DNA from: RPQJ01 sp963700045
GTDB lineage: Bacteria; Pseudomonadota; Gammaproteobacteria; Steroidobacterales; Steroidobacteraceae
NCBI GenBank assembly: GCA_963700045.1
Contig: CAVOWK010000042.1
Location: forward strand, 1 to 64,000
Direction of reading: 5' to 3'
Length of the DNA stretch: 64,000 bases
The notes beneath the pieces were generated by a model that was not told the origin of the DNA, made no database searches, and was given only the letters and a program-made list of their open reading frames with translations. How positions within the stretch are numbered: position 1 is the stretch's first letter; every line of letters begins with the position of its first letter. The position numbers and the translations under genes are program-made. Shown here one piece after another: positions 28,240 to 38,401 of this stretch.

Positions 28240-30446
28240 ATGTTCGAGTCCAGGAACAGGCCGTTCGCGCCGGCGCTTGCAGCAGCGTTGGCAGGCATCG
28301 TGCTAGCCGGATGCCATGCGTCGAGTGAGGGACCAGAGTCGCCGCCGCCGCCGACGGAAGAGGCCTTCGCGAAGTTCGATATCAACCTCGCGGCGTCGGT
28401 CCTCGACGTGCCATACCCGTACGACCTGTACTTCGTGATCCCGGGCGCTGGTGGACGGCACGCTCAACATGCCGACCGTGCCGTGGCGCAGCGCTGCAAT
28501 GCAGGCGGCGCTGAACTCGCAGGACGGCTGGTCGACGAACTGCCGGCGCTCGACACGAGCTTCTCGCTGCCGATCGATCCGGCGTCCATCAGCGCCAGCT
28601 CGCGTGAAGATCGTCAAGCTGTGGCTGAACCCGACCACCAAGGCGCCCGCGACCAACCCGGCCTACCTGCCGACGGGCGCCACGAGCCCGGTCGCAGGCG
28701 TGCTCACCTACGGCACCGATTTCACCGCCGACGTGTCGCCCGACTTCGACAGTGGCGGCACGTTCCTGCGGATCACGCCGCTCAAGCCACTCGCCTTCAG
28801 CAGCGGCCCGGCCGTGAATGACAGCGGCCCGAACATCGGCAAGGTCCTGAACGTCGGCTACCTCGTGGTGCTGACCGACGGCCTCAAAGCCACGAACGGC
28901 TCCAGGCCATGGGCGCAAGCACGCTCTACGCGTCGTTCAAGTCGGCGCCCGCCGACTGCAGCACGATCACGGATGCGACGCTGCGGCAGCTCTGCCAGCT
29001 CACCAAGGCGCACCTCGGCATCGCGCAGGCGGCCACGGCCACGAGTCCGGCATCGGTGATCCTCACCTGGTGCTTCTCCACGCAGTCGATCGACGACGTG
29101 CTCGACGTGGTCTCCAAGATCACGACGCCACAGCAGACGCTGATCGTGCCGAGCGGCCTGACGACCAGCAGCAATCGGTGGCGCCGGCAAGGCGAGCATC
29201 TACGTCGGCTCCACGAAGTTGCCGTACTACCTGACGCCGCCCGCCAGCGCGACCGACAGCGCGGCGGTGCTCACCAAGTTCTGGACCGCGGCCGGCCCGT
29301 CGCAGGTGCCGGGCATCGACGCCACCAGCCGCAACCTGACGATGTTCAACCCGGTCGCCCGCCAAGGTCGCCGACGTCACCGTACCGATCGTCGTCACGA
29401 TGCCGAACGCCACGTCGGCCTGCCCGGGCAAGCCCACCGCCGGCTGGCCGGTGGCCATCGTGCAGCACGGCATCACCGGCAACCGTGCGCAGGCGCTCGC
29501 CATGGCCGATGCCTACGCGGATGCCTGCTTCATCGTCGTCGCGATGGACCTGCCGCTGCACGGCATCGTGCAGGGCGACCCCACGTTCGGAGCGCTGTAC
29601 TGCTCGCCGGCGCTGCCGCAGTGCATCGGCGCGACGGAGCGAACCTTCAACGTCGACCTCGTCAACAACACGACGGGAGTGGCCCCTGGTGATGGCAAGG
29701 TCGACGCCTCCGGCACCCACATGATCAACCTGACGAGCCCGGCCACGGGGCGCGACAACCTGCGCCAGGCCGAGGCCGACCTCATCCAGCTCACGAAGTC
29801 GATCCCGGGCCTTGCGATCGCTCCAGGCACCCCGGCCCCGGCCGGCCCGGTGGGCGTGGATCCGACGCGCATCAGCTTCGTCGGCCAGTCGCTGGGCGGC
29901 ATCGTGGGCGGCTCGCACATCCACTTCGTCGAATGACCTGCGGACGGCGACGCTCGAGTCGCCCGGCGGCGTGATAACGAAGCTGCTGCTCGATTCGCCG
30001 ACCTTCGGTCCGCGGATCAAGGCGGGCTTGACGGGGCAGCTCGCGGAAAACTCATTCAACTACAACCTGTTCTTCCGCGACTTCCAGGCGGTGATCGACT
30101 CGGGCGACCCGATCAATCACATCAAGGACGCGGTCGGCCATGCACCCGGTGCACCTGTTCAAGGTGCTGAACGACACCGTCGTTCCGAACAGCGCAACGG
30201 ACCGCCTGATCGCGCAGGGGCCGCTGAGCAAGCTCAAGACCCTTGGCGCGAACGCCGGTGGGCCCGGGCAATGGCGCCTACACGTTCATGTCGAAGGGTT
30301 CGCACGGCGCGATGTTCAACCCAGCGTCCCGCCCTGCCGTCATTGGCGAGATGCAGCGACAAACGGTGCTGTTCGGCGCCTCGGCCGTGCAGCCTGGCGG
30401 TCCGTTCGTGGTGCTCACCGACCCGACGGTGCTCGACCTGAACTGA
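28240..30446 (+). pseudogene. VolA/Pla-1-type extracellular lipoprotein lipase, broken by many frameshifts
   Basis: Segments from all three forward frames together give one lipase of about 731 residues. It starts with a lipoprotein signal (AGIVLAGC) and the N-terminal domain of bacterial virulence-factor lipases (VPYPYDLYFVIPGA, then DGTLNMP). It continues to the nucleophile elbow SFVGQSLGGIVGG, the acid (LNDTVVPNSATDRL) and histidine (GSHGAMFNP). VolA of Vibrio is a surface lysophospholipase. Frame changes occur near 28450, 28540, 28600, 28900, 29176, 29360, 29931, 30139 and 30260, nearly all equal to one extra base. Each segment is otherwise open and conserved, so these are recent mutations or sequence errors. 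A rho-independent terminator follows. Confidence 0.75.
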
Positions 30447-30469
30447 CGCACCTGCAGTTGGCATGAGCG

Positions 30470-30500
30470 AAGGGCGGGAGCGATCCCGCCCTTCTTTTTT
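30470..30500 (+). terminator. Rho-independent terminator after the lipase
   Basis: AAGGGCGGGA and TCCCGCCCTT form a perfect 10-bp stem around GCGA, followed by CTTTTTT. It separates the lipase from ftsY. Confidence 0.92.
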
Positions 30501-30509
30501 GGGGTCCGC

Positions 30510-30515
30510 TACAAT
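30510..30515 (+). promoter_or_regulatory. Possible -10 box of ftsY
   Basis: TACAAT lies 36 bp upstream of the ftsY ATG and just after the lipase terminator. A convincing -35 was not found. Confidence 0.4.
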
Positions 30516-30550
30516 CGCGGCTCCTGACGCCTGCACGACGACGCAACACC

Positions 30551-31596
30551 ATGGGCCTGTTCGGTTTCCGGTCGAAGAAGACCAGCGAGGGCGACCAGCC
30601 CGACGCCGAGGAAGCTGCGTCCGCCGTTCCCGCGTCCGCACCAGTCGTGACCGAGGCGCCGAAGCAGAGCTGGCTCGCGCGCATGCGCGCCAAGCTGAAC
30701 CGCGGCGACTCGTGGCTCACCTACGACCTCACCAACCTGCTGCCCGGCGGCAAGATCGATGAGTCCGTCCTCGACGAACTCGAGACGCGGCTGATCGCGG
30801 CCGACGTCGGCATCGAGACCACCGAGAAGATCCTGGGCTCGCTGCGCGGTCGCGTGCAGCGCAAGGAACTCGGCGACCTGGACGCATTGCTCGCCGCACT
30901 GCGCTCCGCGATGCTCGAAATCCTGCAGCCGGTCGCGCAACCGCTGGTCATCGACGCGGCGAACAAGCCGTTCGTGATCCTCGTGGTCGGCGTCAACGGC
31001 TCCGGCAAGACCACGACGATCGGCAAGCTCGCGCACCGTTTCAACGCCGAAGGCCGCAAGGTGTTGCTCGCAGCTGGCGACACGTTCCGCGCCGCAGCGA
31101 TCGAGCAGTTGCAGGTCTGGGGCGAGCGCAACAACGTGCCAGTGATCGCCCAGGGCGCGGGCGCCGACCCGGCGGCGGTCACCTTCGACGCACTGCAGGC
31201 CGCGCAGGCACGCGGCACCGACGTGCTGATTGCCGACACCGCGGGCCGACTGCACACGCAGAGCAACCTGATGGCGGAGCTCAAGAAAGTGCGCCGCGTC
31301 CTCACCCGGCTCGATCCGACGGCGCCGCACGAGGTGCTGCTGGTGCTCGATGGCAGCCAGGGCCAGAACGCGCTGGCACAGGCGCAGCAGTTCCAGCAGG
31401 CCGTCGGCGTCACGGGCCTCGTCATGACCAAGCTCGACGGCACGGCCAAGGGCGGCATCGTGCTGGCCATCGCCGACACGCTGAAGCTGCCGATCCGCTA
31501 CATCGGCATCGGCGAAACGGCGGCCGACTTCGACGTGTTCGATGCGGGCGCGTTCGTCGACGCGGTGCTGTCGCCGTCGCGCGCGGGAGCCGGCGC

Positions 31597-31600
<4 letters not shown>
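30551..31600 (+). CDS. ftsY: Signal recognition particle receptor FtsY
   Basis: FtsY docks SRP-ribosome complexes at the membrane. The 349-residue product has a short acidic/variable A region (1-45), the N domain and the GTPase: GVNGSGKT at 147-154, DTAGR at 229-233, TKLD at 293-296 and GIGE near 317. A-region length is modest compared with E. coli. Its stop overlaps the ftsE GTG start, so ftsY-ftsE-ftsX are translationally coupled, the usual gammaproteobacterial order. Confidence 0.97.
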
Positions 31601-32300
<700 letters not shown>

Positions 32301-32304
<4 letters not shown>

Positions 32305-33215
32305 ACCAGTGGTTCGAACGGCACGTGCAGACACTGGTGGGCTCGCTGGGGCGGCTCTGGCAGCAGCCGTTCGCGACGATGCTGACGATCGTCGTCATCG
32401 GCATCGCGCTCGCGCTGCCGGCCTGCCTGCACGTGCTGGTGCAGAACGTGCGCGTCGCGAGCGGCGGCTGGAACAGCGCGCTCGACATCTCCGTCTACAT
32501 GAAGCCGAACGCGTCGCTGGACCAGGCGAAGCGCGCGGCCGAGCGCATCCGTCAGCGCCGCGACGTCGACGAAGTCACGCTGATCGAAGCCGATGCCGCG
32601 CTCGCCGAGTTCCGTCGCAACTCGGGGTTTGGCGCCGCGCTGGATGCCCTCAAGGACAATCCGCTGCCGCACGCGCTGGTGGTGCGACCGGATGCCGAGT
32701 TCCGCCAGGCCGGTCGCGTGCAGGCGCTCTCGAACGAGCTCAAGAAGATCGACGGCGTCGACATCGTGCAGCTCGACACCGAGTGGGTCAGCCGCTTCAA
32801 CGCGATTCTCGACGTCATTCGCCGCGGCGTCCTGCTGGCAGCCGTGCTGTTCGCGCTCGGCATCCTCGTGATCATCGGCAACACGATCCGCCTCGACATC
32901 GAGAACCGCCGCGGCGAAATCGAAGTGACGAAGCTCGTGGGCGGCAGTGACGCCTTCGTGCGCCGGCCGTTCCTCTACAACGGCGTCTGGTACGGGCTGG
33001 CCGGTGGCCTCATTGCAGGCCTCATCGTCGCCACCGTCGTCGCCGTGCTGAGCGCACCGGTGCAGCGCATTGCCGGCCTGTACGGCAGCAAGTTCGAGCT
33101 GCAGGGCGTCGGCATCGTTGGCTGGATCGCGCTGCTGCTGGGCGGCGCGCTGCTCGGCTGGCTCGGCTCGTTCATCGTGGCCACGCGCGAGCTACGCGAG
33201 ATCGAGCCGAAGTAG
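32301..33215 (+). CDS. ftsX: Cell division permease-like protein FtsX
   Basis: FtsX is the membrane partner of FtsE and recruits peptidoglycan hydrolase activators. The 304-residue product has helix 1 (MLTIVVIGIALALPACLHVL), a large periplasmic loop (about 55-165) and three C-terminal helices (VLLAAVLFALGILVIIGNTIRLDIENRRGEIEV, then YGLAGGLIAGLIVATVVAVL and IVGWIALLLGGALLGWLGSF), the FtsX/MacB layout. ATG 32301 overlaps ftsE (ATGA). Its TAG stop lies in the first unit of a GGAAG array. Confidence 0.96.
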
Positions 33216-33336
33216 GAAGGGGAGGAAGGGCTAGGAAGAACAAGAAGTTCAGGAAGGGCAAGAAGGCCGATCCGTCCCGACCCTCCTGGCCTTCCTGTCC
33301 TTCCTGCGCCTTCCTCGCCTTCCTCGCCTTCCTAGC
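33216..33336. repeat. Mirrored GGAAG/CTTCC 9-bp array between ftsX and rpoH
   Basis: Six GGAAG-type units (some degraded to AGAAG) run to about 33268, then a 25-bp centre, then five CCTTCCTxG units to 33336. The halves pair as a long hairpin directly after the ftsX stop, so it probably ends the ftsYEX transcript upstream of rpoH, which is on the same strand. Confidence 0.82.
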
Positions 33337-33401
33337 CTAATTCATTGTTTTAACTGAACTTTTCTCCTCCGCAGAACGGTTATGAGGAACTTCCCCGGGA
33401 T

Positions 33402-33431
33402 TTAGCACTCCAATCCGCAGACTGCTAATAT
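33402..33431 (+). promoter_or_regulatory. CIRCE-like HrcA operator overlapping the rpoH promoter
   Basis: TTAGCACTC (33402-33410), nine bases, then GACTGCTAA (33420-33428) matches the CIRCE consensus (second arm GAGTGCTAA) with one mismatch. A sigma-70-like promoter is embedded: TTAGCA at 33402-33407 as -35 and TAATAT at 33426-33431 as -10, with 18-bp spacing. CIRCE is bound by the heat-shock repressor HrcA. rpoH starts at 33469. Confidence 0.75.
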
Positions 33432-33468
33432 TGGTGACACACAGGTACTAAGAGGTACGTTCGAACCG

Positions 33469-34348
<880 letters not shown>

Positions 34349-34366
34349 CGGCGCGCGTCACGCCGT

Positions 34367-34921
34367 CTACTTTGCCCGTGCCTTCGCCTTTGCCTTGGAC
34401 GTACGGCCGCTGCGCTTCGCCTTGCGCGCGCGAGTCGTCTTTGCCTTAGCCGCCTTTGCCGCCTTCGCCGCCTTCGTGGGCCGAGCCACCTTGGTGTAGG
34501 TCTCGGCGGCGACCTTGCGCGCACCGCGACCCGCATTCCGCACGATCGAGACCGCGCGGTTCACGTCACTGACGACCCGCTCGCGGACCGCCCGCAGCTC
34601 ATCGGCCTGGCCACGTACCAGGTCAGTGACGTTGTCCGATTGCGCAACACGTTCGAGTTGCGCGGCGGCGTTCGACAGCGCCGACGTGACGACTTCAAGC
34701 TGCAATGCCATCAGGCTCAACACGGCCTCGTGCGACACGTTCGTCAGTTTCACGCCGGAGTGCGTCACGACGCGGACGGGATCCTGCAGCGCCCGAATGC
34801 CCTTCGCGGATCTCGCGGCAGCGCCGCGCACGGCCTTGCCGGGTGCACGGCGCAACCTCTCTGCCTGCTCAGCCAGGACCTGGGCCTGCTCATTCACGAA
34901 CTCTTTGACTTTGCTCGCCAT
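34367..34921 (-). CDS. PhaF-like phasin with a basic histone-H1-like tail
   Basis: The 184-residue product has an N-terminal phasin-like helical domain (about 1-120, with a leucine-rich amphipathic pattern around SLMALQLEVVTSALSNAAAQLERV) and a C-terminal tail of alanine, lysine and arginine repeats (KAAKAAKAAKAKTTRARKA). In pseudomonads PhaF links polyhydroxyalkanoate granules to the nucleoid through such a tail. No PHA synthase is in the window. It lies convergent with rpoH across a 18-bp gap. Confidence 0.75.
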   Translation of the reverse strand: MASKVKEFVNEQAQVLAEQAERLRRAPGKAVRGAAARSAKGIRALQDPVRVVTHSGVKLTNVSHEAVLSLMALQLEVVTSALSNAAAQLERVAQSDNVTDLVRGQADELRAVRERVVSDVNRAVSIVRNAGRGARKVAAETYTKVARPTKAAKAAKAAKAKTTRARKAKRSGRTSKAKAKARAK

Positions 34922-35044
34922 CGGACGCTCCTGAGGAATTTACGGGATCACGGCACGATCCAGGCTGAACCTACGCCACACGCACCTGTCCGGCAAATCA
35001 GGAACAGTCCAGGGGTGTGCCAGGCGCATCACCGGCCAACTTGA

Positions 35045-35092
35045 CCCTTCCTCCCTTCCTCCCTTCCTCCCTTCCTTCCTTCCTCCCTTCCC
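35045..35092. repeat. CCTTCC array after the OmpA-family gene
   Basis: Four CCCTTCCT units of 8 bp, then TTCC repeats, then CCTTCCC, end exactly at the TAA stop of the OmpA-family gene (35093). Read on the coding strand it is a GGAAG array directly after the stop, like the others, but with 8-bp and 4-bp periodicity. Confidence 0.78.
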
Positions 35093-35791
35093 TTAGCCCT
35101 GCTTCGCCTTCTGGACGCTGTCCTCGGTGACCGGCACGATCGTGATTTCCACGCGCCGGTTCTGGGCACGGCCGTCTTCCGTGTCGTTCGTCGCAACGGG
35201 GTGAGCCTCCCCGGCGCCGACCGTCACGATGCGCGTCCGCATGACACCGTGGCTCGACAGATAGGACGCCACGCTGTTGGCGCGCTTTTCCGACAACTGC
35301 TGGTTATACGCGTCGCTACCGACGCTGTCGGTGTGCCCGGCGACCTCGATGACCGTCTTGTCGTACTCCTTCAGCGTTGCCGCAACCTTGTCCAGTACCG
35401 GGTAGAACTGGGCATTCAGGTCGGCGCTGTTGAACGCGAACGTCACACCGCCGGGCATGTCGAGCGTGATGTTGTCGCCCTTGCGCACGACATCCACGCC
35501 GGTGCCCGCCATCTGCTGGCGCAGCTTCGCTTCCTGCTTGTCCTGGTAGTACCCGACCGACCCGCCGACGAGCGCGCCTGCGGCCGCTCCGATCATGGCG
35601 GACTTGAAAGGGTTGTTGCCGGCGCTCAGCAGTCCGACGACCGCGCCAGCTGCCGCTCCGTACCCGGCGCCCTTGCGGGTCTTCTCCTTCTCTGGGTTGG
35701 TGGCCATGTCTTCCATCGAGGCGCACCCGGCCAGGGCGACGGCGGTAGCGGCAAGCAAGGCGATAAAGCCAGACTTAACGGGATGATTCAT
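35093..35791 (-). CDS. OmpA-family lipoprotein with a glycine-zipper segment
   Basis: The 232-residue product has a lipobox (VALAGC), then GYGAAAGAVVGLLSAG and MIGAAAGALVGGSVGYY, a glycine-zipper region resembling YMGG/OmpA-linker proteins, and a C-terminal peptidoglycan-binding OmpA domain (FAFNSADLNAQFYPVLDKVA, then EVAGHTDSVGSDAYNQQLSEKRANSV and GAGEAHPV). It tethers the outer membrane to peptidoglycan. ATG 35791 puts the signal correctly; the upstream extension is not needed. The 315-bp gap to gcdH holds no gene I can see. Confidence 0.87.
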   Translation of the reverse strand: MNHPVKSGFIALLAATAVALAGCASMEDMATNPEKEKTRKGAGYGAAAGAVVGLLSAGNNPFKSAMIGAAAGALVGGSVGYYQDKQEAKLRQQMAGTGVDVVRKGDNITLDMPGGVTFAFNSADLNAQFYPVLDKVAATLKEYDKTVIEVAGHTDSVGSDAYNQQLSEKRANSVASYLSSHGVMRTRIVTVGAGEAHPVATNDTEDGRAQNRRVEITIVPVTEDSVQKAKQG

Positions 35792-36106
35792 GAGTGACTC
35801 CTGATTGCAAACCTTCACAGTTCGTTGATAGTTCTGATTCATGACAGGCCAATTGTAAGAATCCAGTTGAAATTGGTTTGATGGCAGCGGCGCCTGGTGC
35901 CGACATTACGGCCCGCTGGGTTTCCAGATTCAGCGGATCGGGCAATGGTTCCTCGCGCCTGGCCTGATCTGCAACGATGCCAAGGTCCGGCCGGTGCGCA
36001 TGGATGTGTCGGTCCACCGGTCAGCATAGTGCCGCCGCGGGGTGTCGGGCCACCGTTTCCATTAGAATTGCGCCCCCGCCGCACAAGAATCCGACCGGAA
36101 GCCGCC

Positions 36107-37280
36107 GTGCCCGCCAACGCCCTGAACCCCCTCGACCTGTACGACGTCCGCGCCTCGCTCTCCGACAGAAGAGCGCATGGTGCAGGACTCCGTGGCGCGC
36201 TTCGTCGACGACGCCGTGCTCCCGATCATCCGCCCGCATTTCGAGAACCACACTTTCCCGAAAGAACTGGTTGGCGAACTCGCCGGGCTCGGCCTGCTCG
36301 GCAGCTCGCTCGAGGGCTTCGGTTGTGCGGGCATGAACGCCGTGAGCTATGGCCTCATCTGCCAGGAACTCGAACGCGGCGATTCGGGCCTGCGCAGTTT
36401 CGTGTCGGTGCAGTCTTCGCTCTGCATGTACCCGATCTACACCTACGGCAGCGAAGAGCAGAAGCAGCGCTACCTGCCGCGCATGGCGCAGGGCGAGGTG
36501 ATCGGCGCGTTCGGCCTCACTGAACCGCACGGCGGCTCCGACCCGGCCAACATGAAGACGCACGCGAAGCGTCGCGGTGGCGACTGGGTGCTGAACGGCG
36601 CCAAGATGTGGATCACCAACTCGCCGATCGCCGACGTCTTCATCATCTGGGCGCGGGCCGAGGAAGGCATTCGCGGCTTCCTGGTGGACCGTGGCACGAA
36701 GGGCCTCGAAACGCCGGAGATCGAGAACAAGTTCTCGCTGCGTGCGTCGGCGACCGGCGCGATCTTCCTGAACGACGTCGTCGTGCCCGATTCCGCGATG
36801 CTGCCCGGCACCACCTGCGGCATCAAGGCGCCGCTCTCGTGCCTGACGCAGGCCCGCTACGGCATCACCTGGGGCGTGATCGGCGCCGCGCAGGCGTGCC
36901 TCAAGGAAGTGCTCGAGTATTCCAGGACGCGCATCCTGTTCAACCGGCCACTGGCCGCGACGCAGGCGATCCAGATCCGGCTCGCCGAGATGTCACGCAA
37001 GATCACGCTGGCGCAGCTGCTGTCGCTGCAGCTCGGCCGCCTGAAGGACCAGGGGCTGATGTCGCCTTCGCACGTGTCGCTCGCGAAGTGGAACAATTGC
37101 CGCGCGGCGATCGAAGTCGCGCGCGACGCCCGCGACATCCTTGGCGGCTCCGGCATCAGCGCCGAGTACGTGCCGATCCGGCACGCGCTCAACCTCGAGA
37201 GCGTCATCACCTACGAAGGCACCGAGACGATTCACCAGCTCACGATCGGCCGCGAGCTGACCGGCATCAACGCGTTCTGA
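36107..37280 (+). CDS. gcdH: Glutaryl-CoA dehydrogenase, frameshifted near the N-terminus
   Basis: GcdH oxidises and decarboxylates glutaryl-CoA to crotonyl-CoA in lysine and tryptophan breakdown. The C-terminal bulk (frame from 36177) has FAD and substrate motifs FGLTEPHGGSDPANM, WITNSPIADV, YGITWGVIGAAQACL and the catalytic glutamate in ITYEGTETIHQLTIGRELTGINAF. The usual N-terminus (PANALNPLDLYDVRASLSD) lies in another frame. Removing one base near 36167 makes LSDEERMVQDSV and yields 390 residues starting with GTG 36107. Together these support one gene with an extra base. A second acyl-CoA dehydrogenase is less likely because of the ending. Confidence 0.85.
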
Positions 37281-37332
37281 CCCCTGCAGGCGACGGTCTG
37301 CAGCCGCACGCAACACGGCTCGAGCTGAACAG

Positions 37333-38121
37333 CTATTGGCGCGTGACCGCGTACTCCACCGTCACTACGGCCTTGACCAGCTTCTCCACCGTGCTCGTGT
37401 CGTAGCTGCCGTAGTCGGCCGTTTCCGTCGAATTCGGTGACGTGATCTGGAACACCCCCTGCGACGCCGAGCGCAGCGGTCCCACCGTCACGCCACTGTT
37501 GGCAGCGAACTGCTGCGCTCGCAGCAGGGAATCCTTGGTCGCCGCGCCGATCAGCCGCACTTTCACTGCGTTGAGGTCGGTGAAGAAGTACTGCGGCGGC
37601 ATCGCATTGATCGCAACGCCGTCGCTGATCAGGCGTGATGCGCCCGTGGCAATGGTGCCGATCTGCGCGACGTTCTGCGACGAGAACTCGAACTGTCGAC
37701 TCAGCTCGTACCCGAGAACGCGACCGGTCTGCACACCGCCAGGGCCGAACTCCTGGATGGTCTGCGTATTGACGGTACCCCGCTGCAGCCTCTCCACGTC
37801 GGCGCCCACGACCGACTCGAGGTACTTCACGACGCGCGCCGAGTCGGCATCGAGCTTGCCGTAGGCCGTGGACAAGTCAGGTCCGCGCACGCTGACGATC
37901 GCGCGCCAGGTGCCGGCGTCGGAGATCACCTTCTCCTCGGCGTAGCCTTTCACCGTGATCTTGTCCCCCGCCAGCTTGATGCGCTCCAGGCTCGACGCGA
38001 CGATCCACGCGGCCAGCACGAGACCGACGGCGAGTGCGACACCGAGCGCAAGGAAAGCTGACGTCGCCTGGCCACGCTGCCAGGCCATCGCCGCCGTCGG
38101 ACGAAAACCGCGTGTCGTCAT
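37333..38121 (-). CDS. SIMPL-domain protein (DUF541)
   Basis: The 262-residue product has an N-terminal membrane anchor (FLALGVALAVGLVLAAWIVASSLE) and a SIMPL domain: ITVKGYAEEKVISDAGTWRAIVSVRG, then LYDLSRQFEFSS-like and a C-terminal conserved stretch. The family is widespread and periplasmic, and its function is unknown. I start at 38121; the longer frame is upstream regulatory DNA. The end faces the gcdH stop with a 52-bp gap. Confidence 0.8.
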   Translation of the reverse strand: MTTRGFRPTAAMAWQRGQATSAFLALGVALAVGLVLAAWIVASSLERIKLAGDKITVKGYAEEKVISDAGTWRAIVSVRGPDLSTAYGKLDADSARVVKYLESVVGADVERLQRGTVNTQTIQEFGPGGVQTGRVLGYELSRQFEFSSQNVAQIGTIATGASRLISDGVAINAMPPQYFFTDLNAVKVRLIGAATKDSLLRAQQFAANSGVTVGPLRSASQGVFQITSPNSTETADYGSYDTSTVEKLVKAVVTVEYAVTRQ

Positions 38122-38261
38122 GAAGATTTCCCTGCGTGGCAGCGACTGCTGCGCCATTTTGTGGCGGCATTTTTTACCAAAGTGACACACGGTGACAGTC
38201 CAGACCTGCCCGATTTCGACACGTGTTCTGCAAGCCACTGAAAAGCCGCAGATTTTTAATC

Positions 38262-38277
38262 TGGCACGCAGCTTGCT
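38262..38277 (+). promoter_or_regulatory. Perfect sigma-54 promoter with no gene behind it
   Basis: TGGCACG-CAGC-TTGCT matches the sigma-54 -24/-12 consensus (TGGCAC-N5-TTGCW) exactly. It points right, into a 110-bp stretch before the antisense channel gene. No forward open frame is credible there. It might drive a small RNA. Confidence 0.7.
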
Positions 38278-38289
38278 TATCAACTTTGT

Positions 38290-38400
38290 CCTTCATTGGC
38301 CCAGAAGAGCAGACCAAGCGCCGAAGGGCGAAGGACGAGCAAGCCAGCTCAGGATGGGGATTGCCGCCAGGGGATCTATCCGGAAGTACGCGACGTGCGG
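38290..38400 (+). ncRNA. Candidate small RNA from the sigma-54 promoter
   Basis: The stretch lies between the sigma-54 promoter and the end of the channel gene and contains several GGA triplets (AAGGACG, CAGGATGGGGATT, AGGGGATC, CCGGAAG) resembling CsrA-binding sites. No terminator was found, so its extent is a guess. Confidence 0.25.
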
Positions 38401-38401
38401 G

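Noticed and set aside
35792..36106. A short gene in the gap between the OmpA-family lipoprotein and gcdH genes
   Set aside because: The frames are short, without ribosome sites or recognisable content; the gap most likely only holds the divergent promoters.
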